Positions 35,118 through 42,360 of a stretch of DNA of 64,000 nt are shown piece by piece; the stretch's first letter is position 1, and each line of letters begins with the position of its first letter. The notes under the pieces were generated by a model that saw only the letters and a list, made by a program, of their open reading frames with translations, was not told the DNA's origin and searched no databases. Made by a program: the position numbers and the translations under genes. The stretch is from assembly GCF_003248505.1 (NCBI RefSeq), contig NZ_QFOA01000006.1:1-64000 (forward strand), read 5' to 3'. Source of the DNA: Sphingobium sp. (GTDB taxonomy: Bacteria; Pseudomonadota; Alphaproteobacteria; Sphingomonadales; Sphingomonadaceae).

Positions 35118-35441
35118 CTACATGCCCTCCATCTGCGCTTCGATGGACTGAAGTCCGGCGATCAGCCCGCGCAGGCCGCGGCGGCTCATGAGCAGGGCAA
35201 GGGCTTCGCCGGTCGGGGCGAACGGGTTGCCGCCCCAGATTGCGATCAGCGCCTTGTTAAATTCCGGTATCGGTGCCCATCCCAGCGCCGCGCCCTCGCA
35301 CAGGGGCAGATGCTGAAACAGCCCGGGACGGAAACCGTCCGGGATCCACGCGAAGCCCGCCTCGTCCAGCAGGATCGGAAATGGAAACGGCTCGACGGGT
35401 GCGTCCTCGATGGGGGGGAGCAGTTCGACGGAGGGGGTCAT
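35118..35441 (-). CDS. hypothetical phage protein, proline-rich N-terminus
   Basis: A 107-aa protein beginning MTPSVELLPPIEDAPVEPFP and continuing with FAWIPDGFRPGLFQHLPLCE and a helical end. Its ATG overlaps the stop of the preceding HTH gene (ATGA). No family recognised. Three nt after its stop an ATG (35115) opens the frame that runs into the parB-like gene. Confidence 0.6.
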   Translation of the reverse strand: MTPSVELLPPIEDAPVEPFPFPILLDEAGFAWIPDGFRPGLFQHLPLCEGAALGWAPIPEFNKALIAIWGGNPFAPTGEALALLMSRRGLRGLIAGLQSIEAQMEGM

Positions 35442-35836
35442 GGGCGCGCGCTTTCCTGACGGGCCGCGCGCCGGGCGAGCGTGAACAGGCGATTTCGGAC
35501 GCTGCTGGGCGCGCGGCTCAATCGACGCCCGATTTCGCAGAGGGATGCCCCCGCCGCCTCGAGCTCCAGCAGCGTGCGATCGTCCTCCGGCGTCCATGGC
35601 CGCACGAGGCGACCACTGCGCCGGTAGGTGGCCTGGAGGTCGAAGCAGCGTCCACGCAGCCGGGGTGGAACGTCCGCGCCGAGCCGCTTGCAATGCCATG
35701 CGACCGAAGATCCGCTGATCACGATGCCGACCGTCGCAAAATGATCGACGATGCGACCGATCCCCCACCCACGCTCACGCATGGCGGCCATGTCGTCCAG
35801 CTGATCCGGAGAGAGGATCGACGGGCGCCCCTTCAT
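35438..35836 (-). CDS. helix-turn-helix protein with Myb/GcrA-like domain
   Basis: A 132-aa protein with two DNA-binding-like units: GRPSILSPDQLDDMAAMRER plus IGRIVDHFATVGIVISGSSV in the N-terminal half, and RPWTPEDDRTLLELEAAGAS with SLCEIGRRLSRAPSSVRNRL near the C-terminus, resembling a SANT/GcrA domain. It is likely a phage transcription regulator. It is ATGA-coupled to both neighbours. Confidence 0.72.
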   Translation of the reverse strand: MKGRPSILSPDQLDDMAAMRERGWGIGRIVDHFATVGIVISGSSVAWHCKRLGADVPPRLRGRCFDLQATYRRSGRLVRPWTPEDDRTLLELEAAGASLCEIGRRLSRAPSSVRNRLFTLARRAARQESARP

Positions 35837-36105
35837 GATTGCCCCCGCGCTACGTTCGCGCGCAGCTGCCGGGGCATGGTTTCGATCAGGCGGTCGCGGG
35901 TTTCCGTTTCCAGTACGGAAAGGGCGGAGGCGAGGCCGTCGACATGAAATTGAACGATGCCGAGCGCGACGGCGACCGGGCTGATCTGCGGATCGTTGAA
36001 CAATGGCGTCAGGATCGCGTCGCTGGCGTGGCCGAGCCCGGTTCGAAGCGCCTGGCTGACGACGATGACGGATTGGGCCTCCTGTCGGGTGAGGGGCGTG
36101 GTCAC
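35833..36105 (-). CDS. small phage protein, helical, unknown
   Basis: A 90-aa protein starting at a GTG that overlaps the stop of the preceding gene (GTGA). Sequence TTPLTRQEAQSVIVVSQALR and HVDGLASALSVLETETRDRL suggest a helical bundle. No family known. Part of the leftward early operon. Confidence 0.55.
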   Translation of the reverse strand: MTTPLTRQEAQSVIVVSQALRTGLGHASDAILTPLFNDPQISPVAVALGIVQFHVDGLASALSVLETETRDRLIETMPRQLRANVARGQS

Positions 36106-36305
36106 CGGGCAGTCATCCAGTAGAGGACGCTTGGGCCATATTTGCCCGCAGCAAGGATGCCCGCGACCCACATCGCAGCCACAGCGCCCTTTTGCATGGC
36201 GCTGATTTCGTCCGGGCCGGTAAGCCGGTCGGCGAAGCGGACGGGGGCGATGTCGACGCAGCGGACGCAGCTGCATTGCATGGAATGGATGACTTCATGC
36301 CGCAT
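36102..36305 (-). CDS. 67-aa phage protein with one membrane helix
   Basis: Starts MRHEVIHSMQCSCVRCVDIA with a Cys pair, then a hydrophobic stretch AAMWVAGILAAGKYGPSVLY near the C-terminus. It could be a small membrane-anchored zinc protein. It overlaps the upstream gene by 11 nt. Family unknown. Confidence 0.5.
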   Translation of the reverse strand: MRHEVIHSMQCSCVRCVDIAPVRFADRLTGPDEISAMQKGAVAAMWVAGILAAGKYGPSVLYWMTAR

Positions 36306-36687
36306 GAGGAAGATCCTTTTCTGTGCAGGCGGTGCAGCTGTCGGCGCCGGACCAGGCGCAATTGCGTTGGGCCTGTTCATCGCGACAGGCGTCGAGGTCC
36401 GTGCAGCCGCACAGGTGGCAGATGCGCGGCTCCTCGCCCGCGTCGGGGCCGTAGCTTCGCAGGGTGATCAGCTTGAGCAGCACCTGCCGGGAAAATCGGA
36501 AGGCGTCGGACAGCGTGGCGATGACGTCGGGGCTGAGCGCAGCGATGTCCCGCTCGATCCGGTCAATCCATGCAACCTTGTCGATTTCCCCATAGCGGGG
36601 ATTGGTCGACACCATCGCCGCCACGTCCATGATCGTCAGGCCAGCGGCCACGCGGCGCAATTTGAGGTAAGTGCCGGGTGTCATCAT
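36295..36687 (-). CDS. HTH-like protein with C-terminal zinc cluster
   Basis: About 130 aa: an N-terminal helical region (MTPGTYLKLRRVAAGLTIMD, resembling an XRE HTH) and a C-terminal Cys cluster ICHLCGCTDLDAC ... CAWSGADSCTACTEKDL. The latter motif occurs in many alphaproteobacterial prophage proteins. Probably nucleic-acid binding; the role is unknown. The start could be either of two adjacent Met codons. Confidence 0.68.
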   Translation of the reverse strand: MMTPGTYLKLRRVAAGLTIMDVAAMVSTNPRYGEIDKVAWIDRIERDIAALSPDVIATLSDAFRFSRQVLLKLITLRSYGPDAGEEPRICHLCGCTDLDACRDEQAQRNCAWSGADSCTACTEKDLPHAA

Positions 36688-36864
36688 GAGCACATCTTTC
36701 CGGGCAGCACGAAAGCCCTCCCGGAAGCGCATCAGACGCTCACCAAGCTGGCTGGTTCTTTTGATCCGTTGGTGTCGATCCGGCTGCTCGCCCGCCTAAA
36801 ATGGCGGCTTTTTGGGCTTTGCCGTCATTGATCGGGTTTTGATCGGCGGCGTCCCGCCCGTCAG

Positions 36865-37353
36865 TCAGGGAGGCGCGCGTTGGCGTCCGGCGAGGCGAGC
36901 GAGAATGCGCTGTCCCCATTGAACGACTTGAAGGAGCTCACGCTGCGCGATGGCTTCTTCGGCAGCACCGGCGCCTGGCATACTGGCTTCCAGCAGGGCG
37001 GTTTCGGCCTCGCTGTTTTCCTTCATGAAGGCGATGGTGTCGCGTTGCAGTTCCTGCCGGTCGCCGAACGCCGCGCTTTCGGCGACGTCGACGAGCAGGC
37101 CGTAGGCTTCGAAGATCGGACGTCCGATGCCGCCCGCCGCCTGATAGGCGATGTCCAGCTTCACGGCCGCGCGCATGGGAATGTCGCGTGCGTCGTTGTC
37201 ACCCGGTTCCGCGATGTCGAACGCGCCCCATTTCTCGCATTGGCGAGGATGGGCGTAACCGGTCACGCGCGCGACTTCCGCCCAGCTGCCCAATTGCCCC
37301 ATGATGCGGGCGATCGCGGCGTCGAGCGACAGGGGCGGGCGCGGGATCGTCAT
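36865..37353 (-). CDS. CII-like phage regulatory protein
   Basis: A 162-aa protein with SLDAAIARIMGQLGSWAEVA, WGAFDIAEPG and AAVKLDIAYQAAGGIGRPIF. The pattern resembles phage CII-type regulators found beside Cro in alphaproteobacterial prophages; the assignment is by resemblance and position only. A GGGAG site precedes the ATG, which overlaps the preceding small frame's stop. Confidence 0.62.
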   Translation of the reverse strand: MTIPRPPLSLDAAIARIMGQLGSWAEVARVTGYAHPRQCEKWGAFDIAEPGDNDARDIPMRAAVKLDIAYQAAGGIGRPIFEAYGLLVDVAESAAFGDRQELQRDTIAFMKENSEAETALLEASMPGAGAAEEAIAQRELLQVVQWGQRILARLAGRQRAPP

Positions 37354-37622
37354 TGTCCGGCTCCCGCGCCCAGGTCTGGAGAGGCGTGAGGGCGCAGGTT
37401 GGACGTCGCGCGCGGCCACGCAGCGTTCGGTCCAGGGCGGCCGGAGCGCCCAAGAAGAAGGACCGCCGCCGGACAGTTGTTCACGGGTTTTCCGGCGGCG
37501 GCAGGTTGCCCGGCGGAGTCTGCATGGGAGCCGGGGGTGCAGGGGTTTGGGGCGGAACGCGAAATCGAATGACCGGGACACGACCGTGCGAGCTGGATAG
37601 CAGCAGGACATGACGGGATCAT
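37350..37622 (-). CDS. low-complexity small reading frame, doubtful gene
   Basis: A 90-aa Ala/Pro/Gly-rich frame (SCPAAIQLARSCPGHS start). The composition is not convincing, but its ATG overlaps the Cro-like stop and its stop overlaps the CII-like start, both as ATGA. It may be a real bridging gene or a reading frame inside a leader. Confidence 0.35.
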   Translation of the reverse strand: MIPSCPAAIQLARSCPGHSISRSAPNPCTPGSHADSAGQPAAAGKPVNNCPAAVLLLGRSGRPGPNAAWPRATSNLRPHASPDLGAGAGQ

Positions 37623-37885
37623 GGCCGCGCCTCTTCGAACGGATCGCCGTCCCGGACGGGCAACACGCCTTCCCGCGGGTAGATGTCGGGGCGCAGGTCG
37701 TGGCGGGAAATGCCGGTGGCTTCCTCGACGGTGAGTACGTTTTCGGCGGGCAAGGGGCGTTCGGCTTTGAGCATTTTTGAAACCGCGCTTTGCGTGCGAC
37801 CGATGAGACCCGCGAACAGTACCTGTCCGCCAGCGATTCTTACGGCTTCACGAAATGCCGCAGCCATTGAATCATCATCACTCAT
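37619..37885 (-). CDS. Cro-like repressor (YdaS-type HTH)
   Basis: An 88-aa HTH protein: FREAVRIAGGQVLFAGLIGR and TQSAVSKMLKAERPLPAENV, then RHDLRPDIYPREGV, typical of YdaS/Cro antirepressors. It diverges from the CI-like gene and heads the leftward operon. Its promoter has a consensus TTGACA, and its ATG lies about 9 nt past the -10 box, so its mRNA is probably leaderless or nearly so. Confidence 0.85.
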   Translation of the reverse strand: MSDDDSMAAAFREAVRIAGGQVLFAGLIGRTQSAVSKMLKAERPLPAENVLTVEEATGISRHDLRPDIYPREGVLPVRDGDPFEEARP

Positions 37886-37974
37886 GACTGCTGGAATATT
37901 CCTAAAGGAAATCCTTTGTCAATTCCGAAAGTGCGGTAGCGGAATATTCCGCTAGTTATATTCTGCAGTCATGA
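37882..37974. promoter_or_regulatory. CI/Cro divergent promoter-operator region
   Basis: Perfect inverted repeat TCATGACTGC (37882-37891) and GCAGTCATGA (37965-37974) contain the two start codons. GGAATATTCC occurs at 37893-37902 and 37941-37950, the latter within an 18-bp palindrome TAGCGGAATATTCCGCTA (37937-37954). AAAGGAAATCCTTT (37904-37917) lies between. Leftward -35 TTGACA is at 37917-37922 with -10 near 37895-37900; rightward -10 TATATT is at 37957-37962. Confidence 0.82.
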
Positions 37975-38366
37975 TCCTAAGCGAGCGAGTCCGTGATCGT
38001 ATCACAGCCGCAGGCTTGACGCAGGCCGAACTCGCGCGCCGAGTTAATGTGACGCAGGGCGCAATTGCGAAGATCGCGAAGAATAACCCGTATCGTTCGT
38101 CGGTCCTTCATCTCGTCGCTCGCGAGTTGGGGACGACGCCAGCCTACCTGACTGGCGAAACGGATGATCCTACGTCCGATGCGCCTCAACCTCCGTCCAT
38201 GAATTCGGAAGAGCGCGAGTTGTTCGATCATTTCGGCAACCTCGCTCCCGCCGATCGCCGCGCCATTCTCCAGATAGCCCGTTCACTGGCGGGAGGTGCA
38301 CCGCCGTCGGAGACGGTTCACGCCCGCGGCGGAGGGGGAAATGCCGCTGTGCAAGAGAAGATGTAG
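37971..38366 (+). CDS. CI-like phage repressor (XRE family)
   Basis: A 131-aa protein with an N-terminal XRE HTH (SERVRDRITAAGLTQAELAR and RVNVTQGAIAKIAKNN). A short C-terminal helix (FDHFGNLAPADRRAILQIAR) resembles repressor dimerisation tails; no LexA-type peptidase is present. It is likely the lysogeny repressor acting on the palindromes just upstream. It starts 8 nt after a TATATT -10 box, so it is probably translated from a leaderless mRNA. Confidence 0.85.
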   Translation: MILSERVRDRITAAGLTQAELARRVNVTQGAIAKIAKNNPYRSSVLHLVARELGTTPAYLTGETDDPTSDAPQPPSMNSEERELFDHFGNLAPADRRAILQIARSLAGGAPPSETVHARGGGGNAAVQEKM

Positions 38367-38387
38367 GATTTCAGGGGGAATGATTGG

Positions 38388-39269
38388 GTGCGTACGATAC
38401 TAGAGCGCGGTGATTTCGTTGCGATAGACGTAGAGACCGCCAACCCTGACATGGCCAGCATTTGCCAAATCGGTATGGCGAAATTTGTCGGCGGTGTGGA
38501 GGTCGATAGCTTTGTTTCATTGGTGAACCCGCTTCAGTATTTCGATACCTATAATGTCCGTCTTCACGGCATCGAATATGAGCATGTCCAGGGCGCTCCC
38601 TACTTTTCAGAGATTTATCCTGTCGTAGAGGAATGGCTCTCGAACACCATAGCGGTTTGTCACACGCATTTCGACCGCGTTTCATTGGGCCAAGCGTGCG
38701 AAGCCAACGGCTTACTCTTCTCATCAAGCTTTTGGCTCGACAGCGCGATGATGGCGCGCCGCACATGGCGGGAAGTTGCCACCAGCGGATACGGCTTGCG
38801 CGATGTCGCAGACATGCTTGGGATAGAATTCCGCCATCACGATGCGCTGGAAGATGCGCGGGCTGCCGGACAAATACTGCTGGCCGCTATGAGCGAAAGT
38901 GGAATGGACCTCGCTGGTTGTTTCGAGCGCTGTTCTCAGCCTCTTTCATCGGCGGCGGCGATCCGCCACGAAAGTGGGAAGGGGCCTCTCGCTAAGGAAA
39001 GAATCGTATTCACAGGATCGTTGACTATACCCCGCGTCGAAGCCGCCGATCTTGCAAATTCGTTTGGTGCGGCGGTTGATACCGGCGTCACGAAACATAC
39101 CACGATGCTGGTGGTCGGGGATACCGATGTCATTCGCCTACGCGGTGCAGAGAAAAGCAACAAACATCAGAAAGCCGAGAAACTTATCGCAGCGGGACAA
39201 CCTATCCGAATTGTTCGTGAGACTGATTTTGCCCGTCTTTGCGATGCTACATACCTCGCATCGAGCTAA
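38388..39269 (+). CDS. DEDDh exonuclease fused to a BRCT domain
   Basis: A 293-aa protein. Residues 1-170 are a DnaQ-like 3'-5' exonuclease: VAIDVETAN gives Asp/Glu, CHTHFDR the second Asp, and HHDALEDARA the His/Asp. Residues about 205-293 form a BRCT domain (KERIVFTGSLTIPRVEAADL, then MLVVGDTD). The start is a GTG at 38388. Base composition is visibly more AT-rich than its surroundings, suggesting a separately acquired cargo gene beside the repressor. Role unknown: DNA repair, superinfection or defence. Confidence 0.88.
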   Translation: MRTILERGDFVAIDVETANPDMASICQIGMAKFVGGVEVDSFVSLVNPLQYFDTYNVRLHGIEYEHVQGAPYFSEIYPVVEEWLSNTIAVCHTHFDRVSLGQACEANGLLFSSSFWLDSAMMARRTWREVATSGYGLRDVADMLGIEFRHHDALEDARAAGQILLAAMSESGMDLAGCFERCSQPLSSAAAIRHESGKGPLAKERIVFTGSLTIPRVEAADLANSFGAAVDTGVTKHTTMLVVGDTDVIRLRGAEKSNKHQKAEKLIAAGQPIRIVRETDFARLCDATYLASS

Positions 39270-39298
39270 CGGCGTCGATCTGGCGCGTTGCATATCAT

Positions 39299-39466
39299 TC
39301 ATGGACTGAGGAGTATCTTAAGCCACAGAAGACCTGAAGCCGTGGCAATCCCGCCAATCAGGGCGCCGATGAGCAGGCAGAAGATGGCAAGGTAGCCCTC
39401 GCGAACTCCATGACGCGTTACGCCGTCGCTCGGATTGCTGTCGGTCCTTAGCTGTGGCGGCTGCAT
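39299..39466 (-). CDS. 55-aa single-pass membrane protein
   Basis: A polar N-terminal half (MQPPQLRTDSNPSDGVTRHG) followed by one long hydrophobic helix (YLAIFCLLIGALIGGIATAS) near the C-terminus. A GGAG site lies upstream. It points toward the nuclease gene and is unlike other phage genes here. Function unknown. Confidence 0.55.
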   Translation of the reverse strand: MQPPQLRTDSNPSDGVTRHGVREGYLAIFCLLIGALIGGIATASGLLWLKILLSP

Positions 39467-39538
39467 TCTGCTGAACTCCGTCCGACGACGTTTGAATGTC
39501 TTTACCGCGCAGACTGTCGACACGGCAAGCGTTCGCTA

Positions 39539-39934
39539 TCAATCGAGAGTTATCTGGATAGCGGAGATCATATGCCCCGCAATCCTGACATGGTCACCTG
39601 GACGGGATAGGGGGGGAAATCCCCGCTTCTTCTTGCGGTGAGACCGCATCGTGTGGAAGAATTCCGCAACGGCCTGTTCCGCGCCATAATTCGGATCGAA
39701 CAGAATTTCGTCGCCCGGCGCTGGCGGGGGCGAGGCGGGGAGCAGAATGACGGCAGTGGCCGTTCGGCAGCCGCTGCACCGGAGACGGGCAACAGCTTCT
39801 GCCAGTGGCAGCGATGCGAAGATCGGCGGGATTTGGCCAGCGACAAGTTGGCGGCCCCTGGCGCAGCGCAAGCACCATATGCGCACTTCCAGCCCGGCGG
39901 CGGCGATATCGGCGATGGAAGCGAATCGAGGCAT
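39539..39934 (-). CDS. zinc-ribbon-like phage protein
   Basis: About 131 aa: RFASIADIAAAGLEVRIWCL with Cys pairs in WCLRCARGRQ and LRCSGCRTAT, then an acidic/basic tail with RSHRKKKRGFP. Prophage proteins of this general plan (two CxxC units after an IADIA helix) occur in sphingomonads. The start is uncertain; in-frame ATGs at 39976 and 40015 would lengthen it. Confidence 0.6.
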   Translation of the reverse strand: MPRFASIADIAAAGLEVRIWCLRCARGRQLVAGQIPPIFASLPLAEAVARLRCSGCRTATAVILLPASPPPAPGDEILFDPNYGAEQAVAEFFHTMRSHRKKKRGFPPLSRPGDHVRIAGHMISAIQITLD

Positions 39935-40101
39935 TGCGCGATGGTAGCGCGGTGCGAACAAGACAAGAACACGCATTGGAAGCTGGGTTATCCGGCGAAT
40001 CCGCTTGGTCGGCAATTCGGCGCGGCGAGAGCAGCTGCGGCATTATCGCTTGATCGAGGAGATGGAGATTGATCACCGCGCCCGTGGGTGCGATGGAAAG
40101 C

Positions 40102-40135
40102 GAGCCGGAACGGGACGGCAATCCCGCACCGGCTC
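40102..40135. repeat. nested inverted repeat upstream of a small gene
   Basis: GAGCCGG pairs with CCGGCTC, and inside it CGGGA with TCCCG, separated by a 2-nt internal loop and closed by a 6-nt loop. It lies 27 nt before the start at 40162 and has no T-run, so it is a leader hairpin or operator rather than a terminator. Confidence 0.6.
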
Positions 40136-40161
40136 TAACCGAGAACGTGTAGGAGCACGTC

Positions 40162-40611
40162 ATGGCTGACCAAGGCAATAAGATAGCCAGCTTCGGGTTG
40201 AAAGTGGCTGACCCGACCATTCCCTGGCCCCAAAAAGCGGAAACGACCCTCGCAGACCGACCGGGCTGGACACGAGGCAGGCTGAAGGTCCGGGTTGCCC
40301 CAGGAAGTCCCGACGAGGTCGATGCGATCCTCCGCCGTGAGTTCGCGGTGCATCGCATGATCGATGGCGAAGGCTTCGCGACGACGTTTGTCGCTGACGG
40401 CAAACGGATACACTGTGGCGGCATGGTTTTCGCGCGAAGTGCCGACGCGATGACGCTAGTTGAAGAGCTGCAGGAGCTCTGCCCCGACTGGCACGCTGCC
40501 TTTGCCAGCGGCATCACGCCTCAACTGCGCCGCGTCTTTGTCGACGCGCACGAGCGAGCAGAGCGCGATGGCAAGATCATGCTCAACATTGTGACGCACG
40601 CCAATTTATGA
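40162..40611 (+). CDS. hypothetical phage protein
   Basis: A 149-aa protein beginning ADQGNKIASFGLKVADPTIP with a central EVDAILRREFAVHRMIDGEG. No family recognised. A GGAG site precedes the ATG. The frame after its stop stays open and protein-like for 37 codons, raising the question whether the stop is ancestral. Confidence 0.65.
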   Translation: MADQGNKIASFGLKVADPTIPWPQKAETTLADRPGWTRGRLKVRVAPGSPDEVDAILRREFAVHRMIDGEGFATTFVADGKRIHCGGMVFARSADAMTLVEELQELCPDWHAAFASGITPQLRRVFVDAHERAERDGKIMLNIVTHANL

Positions 40612-40635
40612 ATTGATACGTTCGACGAGCGCTAC

Positions 40636-40725
40636 ATGATCGGCTCCGGCTTCGACCCATCAATCTTGGCGGCTGATCTGGAGGCGGGCACGTTCGACGC
40701 TCCATCAAGCGGATTCGCCGGATAA
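40636..40725 (+). CDS. 29-aa micro-ORF or lost C-terminus
   Basis: In the same frame as the preceding gene and 25 nt past its TGA, this short frame starts MIGSGFDPSILAADLEAGTF and ends at TAA 40723. It looks coding in style, but no ribosome site stands out. It could be a micro-protein or the remnant of a longer product. Confidence 0.3.
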   Translation: MIGSGFDPSILAADLEAGTFDAPSSGFAG

Positions 40726-40789
40726 CCGGAAGCTGTGGCTTTTTTCGCTGTTTCTCCTATGTTCCCTCATCACAGGGAGGCATCAGGGG

Positions 40790-41149
40790 ATGCAGGTCGA
40801 GGCGATACGGCTCACGCCGACGATGGGCAGTCGCAAGTTGCAGCTGCTGGCCTTCATTCGCGCCTTCTATTCCGTGCATGGCGTCGGACCGACGATCACC
40901 GAAATGGCGAACGCCCTCAGCTGCGCGCGGTCCCGCATCCAGGACGCGGTGCGCAAGCTGGAAAGGGAGCAGCTGATCAACCGCGTTCCGTTCAAGCCGC
41001 GAGGGATCACGCCGATCAGCGGCCATGAGGAAGCGATCCGCAAGCTTCAGGCGATCGGCTATATCGTCAATCCCGTTGAGATGATGCTGGAAGGGCCGAT
41101 GCCGCCACTGCTGGACTTGGACGAGAGCGGGCGGCTGACTATCCGCTGA
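40790..41149 (+). CDS. LexA-N-like winged-helix protein
   Basis: A 119-aa protein whose first 65 residues match the LexA DNA-binding fold: LQLLAFIRAFYSVHGVGPTI and ARSRIQDAVRKLEREQLINR. The remainder lacks a peptidase, so it is a stand-alone phage regulator. An AGGGAGG stretch lies upstream. Probably controls nearby middle or late genes. Confidence 0.78.
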   Translation: MQVEAIRLTPTMGSRKLQLLAFIRAFYSVHGVGPTITEMANALSCARSRIQDAVRKLEREQLINRVPFKPRGITPISGHEEAIRKLQAIGYIVNPVEMMLEGPMPPLLDLDESGRLTIR

Positions 41150-41215
41150 AGCGGACGCGGGGCGGTACGGAAGCGGTCCTGCCCGATCCGCGCCCGCGCG
41201 CGTATCCCTGCCGGG

Positions 41216-41818
41216 ATGATGGAGCATATCCCCGCCGCCCACGCCACCGCCGATCGCGCGGCCGCTGTCCGCAAACGCACAGACGTCGAGCAGCGCCGAC
41301 TGCGCAAGGAGCGCGCCGACATGCTGAAGCGCTGGTCCCACAAACGGGAGGGGACAGCCGAAACGCACGAGGCGCATCGCCGCCAGCGCGCGGGCGCGAT
41401 CGCGCGGCTGCACACGTCGGGCTATCTGAGCGACGATGAACTGGCTTGGTCACAGGAGATCGCTGCGGCTGCCGAGCGGATCATGGCGGACGCCGGCGTG
41501 CGGACCGCCAGCCTCGAAACGCGAGTGGACACGTCACGGCATGGCGATGCATTCCACGAGGCGCTGTTCAGCGTCTGGATGGAGATGGCCTATTCGCGCT
41601 GGCGCGCGCAGTTGCGCCCGGATGTTGCAACGATGGTGCTGGACATGATCGTGCGCGATGTCGGCCTGACGCAAGCGGCGGCGTCACGGGGCATGCACAA
41701 GCGGCGGGCGCGCAAGCTGCTGGCCGAGGCGCTCCATCACTGGGCGCGCATCTTCCACGACGTCCGCAGGGACGTCACGGCGGCCGACCTGGTGGCGGCG
41801 CATGCGGGGTTGATGTAA
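41216..41818 (+). CDS. phage protein with C-terminal HTH, unknown
   Basis: A 200-aa protein with an N-terminal highly charged helix (KRTDVEQRRLRKERADMLKR) and a C-terminal HTH-like part (MIVRDVGLTQAAASRGMHKR). Position between early regulators and the late cluster would suit a late-gene activator or antiterminator, but no sequence family is recognised. Confidence 0.55.
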   Translation: MMEHIPAAHATADRAAAVRKRTDVEQRRLRKERADMLKRWSHKREGTAETHEAHRRQRAGAIARLHTSGYLSDDELAWSQEIAAAAERIMADAGVRTASLETRVDTSRHGDAFHEALFSVWMEMAYSRWRAQLRPDVATMVLDMIVRDVGLTQAAASRGMHKRRARKLLAEALHHWARIFHDVRRDVTAADLVAAHAGLM

Positions 41819-41837
41819 GGCGTAGAGTACGAGCGAC

Positions 41838-42341
41838 ATGGAAGGGCTGAAGGGCCGCACTCTTGGCAATGTCAGCCGGTCACGCGACTTCGCCTATGCG
41901 GACGCCGCCGATCGCGTTCGCTTTCAGGCCAGCTTCGCAGAGAAGATGCTCAACGCGCTCATGGTTGCCAACGGAGGCGCGATCGTGGGCCTCTTTACCT
42001 TCATCGGAAATCTGGCCGGAAAGAAGGACGCGCCCATCCATGTGAACGCCGCACCGCTGTGGATCGCCTTCGCCTGCTTCGTCATCGGCCTGGCGCTCAC
42101 CCTCGGCGCTCATATCCTCGCCTTTCTTTCGCAGCAGATGTTCTATTTCCAGGCGATGGACGAGGTCGAGCGATATGACCGCACGCTCTCCATGAACGAG
42201 TTGCAGACAGATCGCACGTCGGAGCGGGCGAACAACGCACGGGGTAACCGCTACTATGCCACAGGCTTGGCTCTCGCGGCTGCCGGCATTATCTTTTTCG
42301 TCTGCAGGAGCGGGTGCGCGCTTTTCGGCCTGCTTCCCTGA
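41838..42341 (+). CDS. multi-pass membrane protein, possible exclusion or moron factor
   Basis: A 167-aa protein with a charged N-terminus (RSRDFAYADAADRVRFQASF) and about three membrane helices: NALMVANGGAIVGLFTFIGN, LWIAFACFVIGLALTLGAHI, and a C-terminal GLALAAAGIIFFVCRSGCAL. It stands next to HicAB and is not a structural phage protein. No family is assigned. Confidence 0.7.
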   Translation: MEGLKGRTLGNVSRSRDFAYADAADRVRFQASFAEKMLNALMVANGGAIVGLFTFIGNLAGKKDAPIHVNAAPLWIAFACFVIGLALTLGAHILAFLSQQMFYFQAMDEVERYDRTLSMNELQTDRTSERANNARGNRYYATGLALAAAGIIFFVCRSGCALFGLLP

Positions 42342-42360
42342 GCAGGAGCGACGCGGGGGC

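Noticed and set aside
36792..36812. Short hairpin CCGCC-GGCGG followed by T-run
   Set aside because: Only five base pairs and on the strand opposite to the operon; too weak to call a terminator.
37199..37611. Alternative overlapping frames around the CII-like gene start
   Set aside because: They lack ribosome sites or are only extensions of the CII-like gene; composition is Arg/Pro-rich and unlike a protein.
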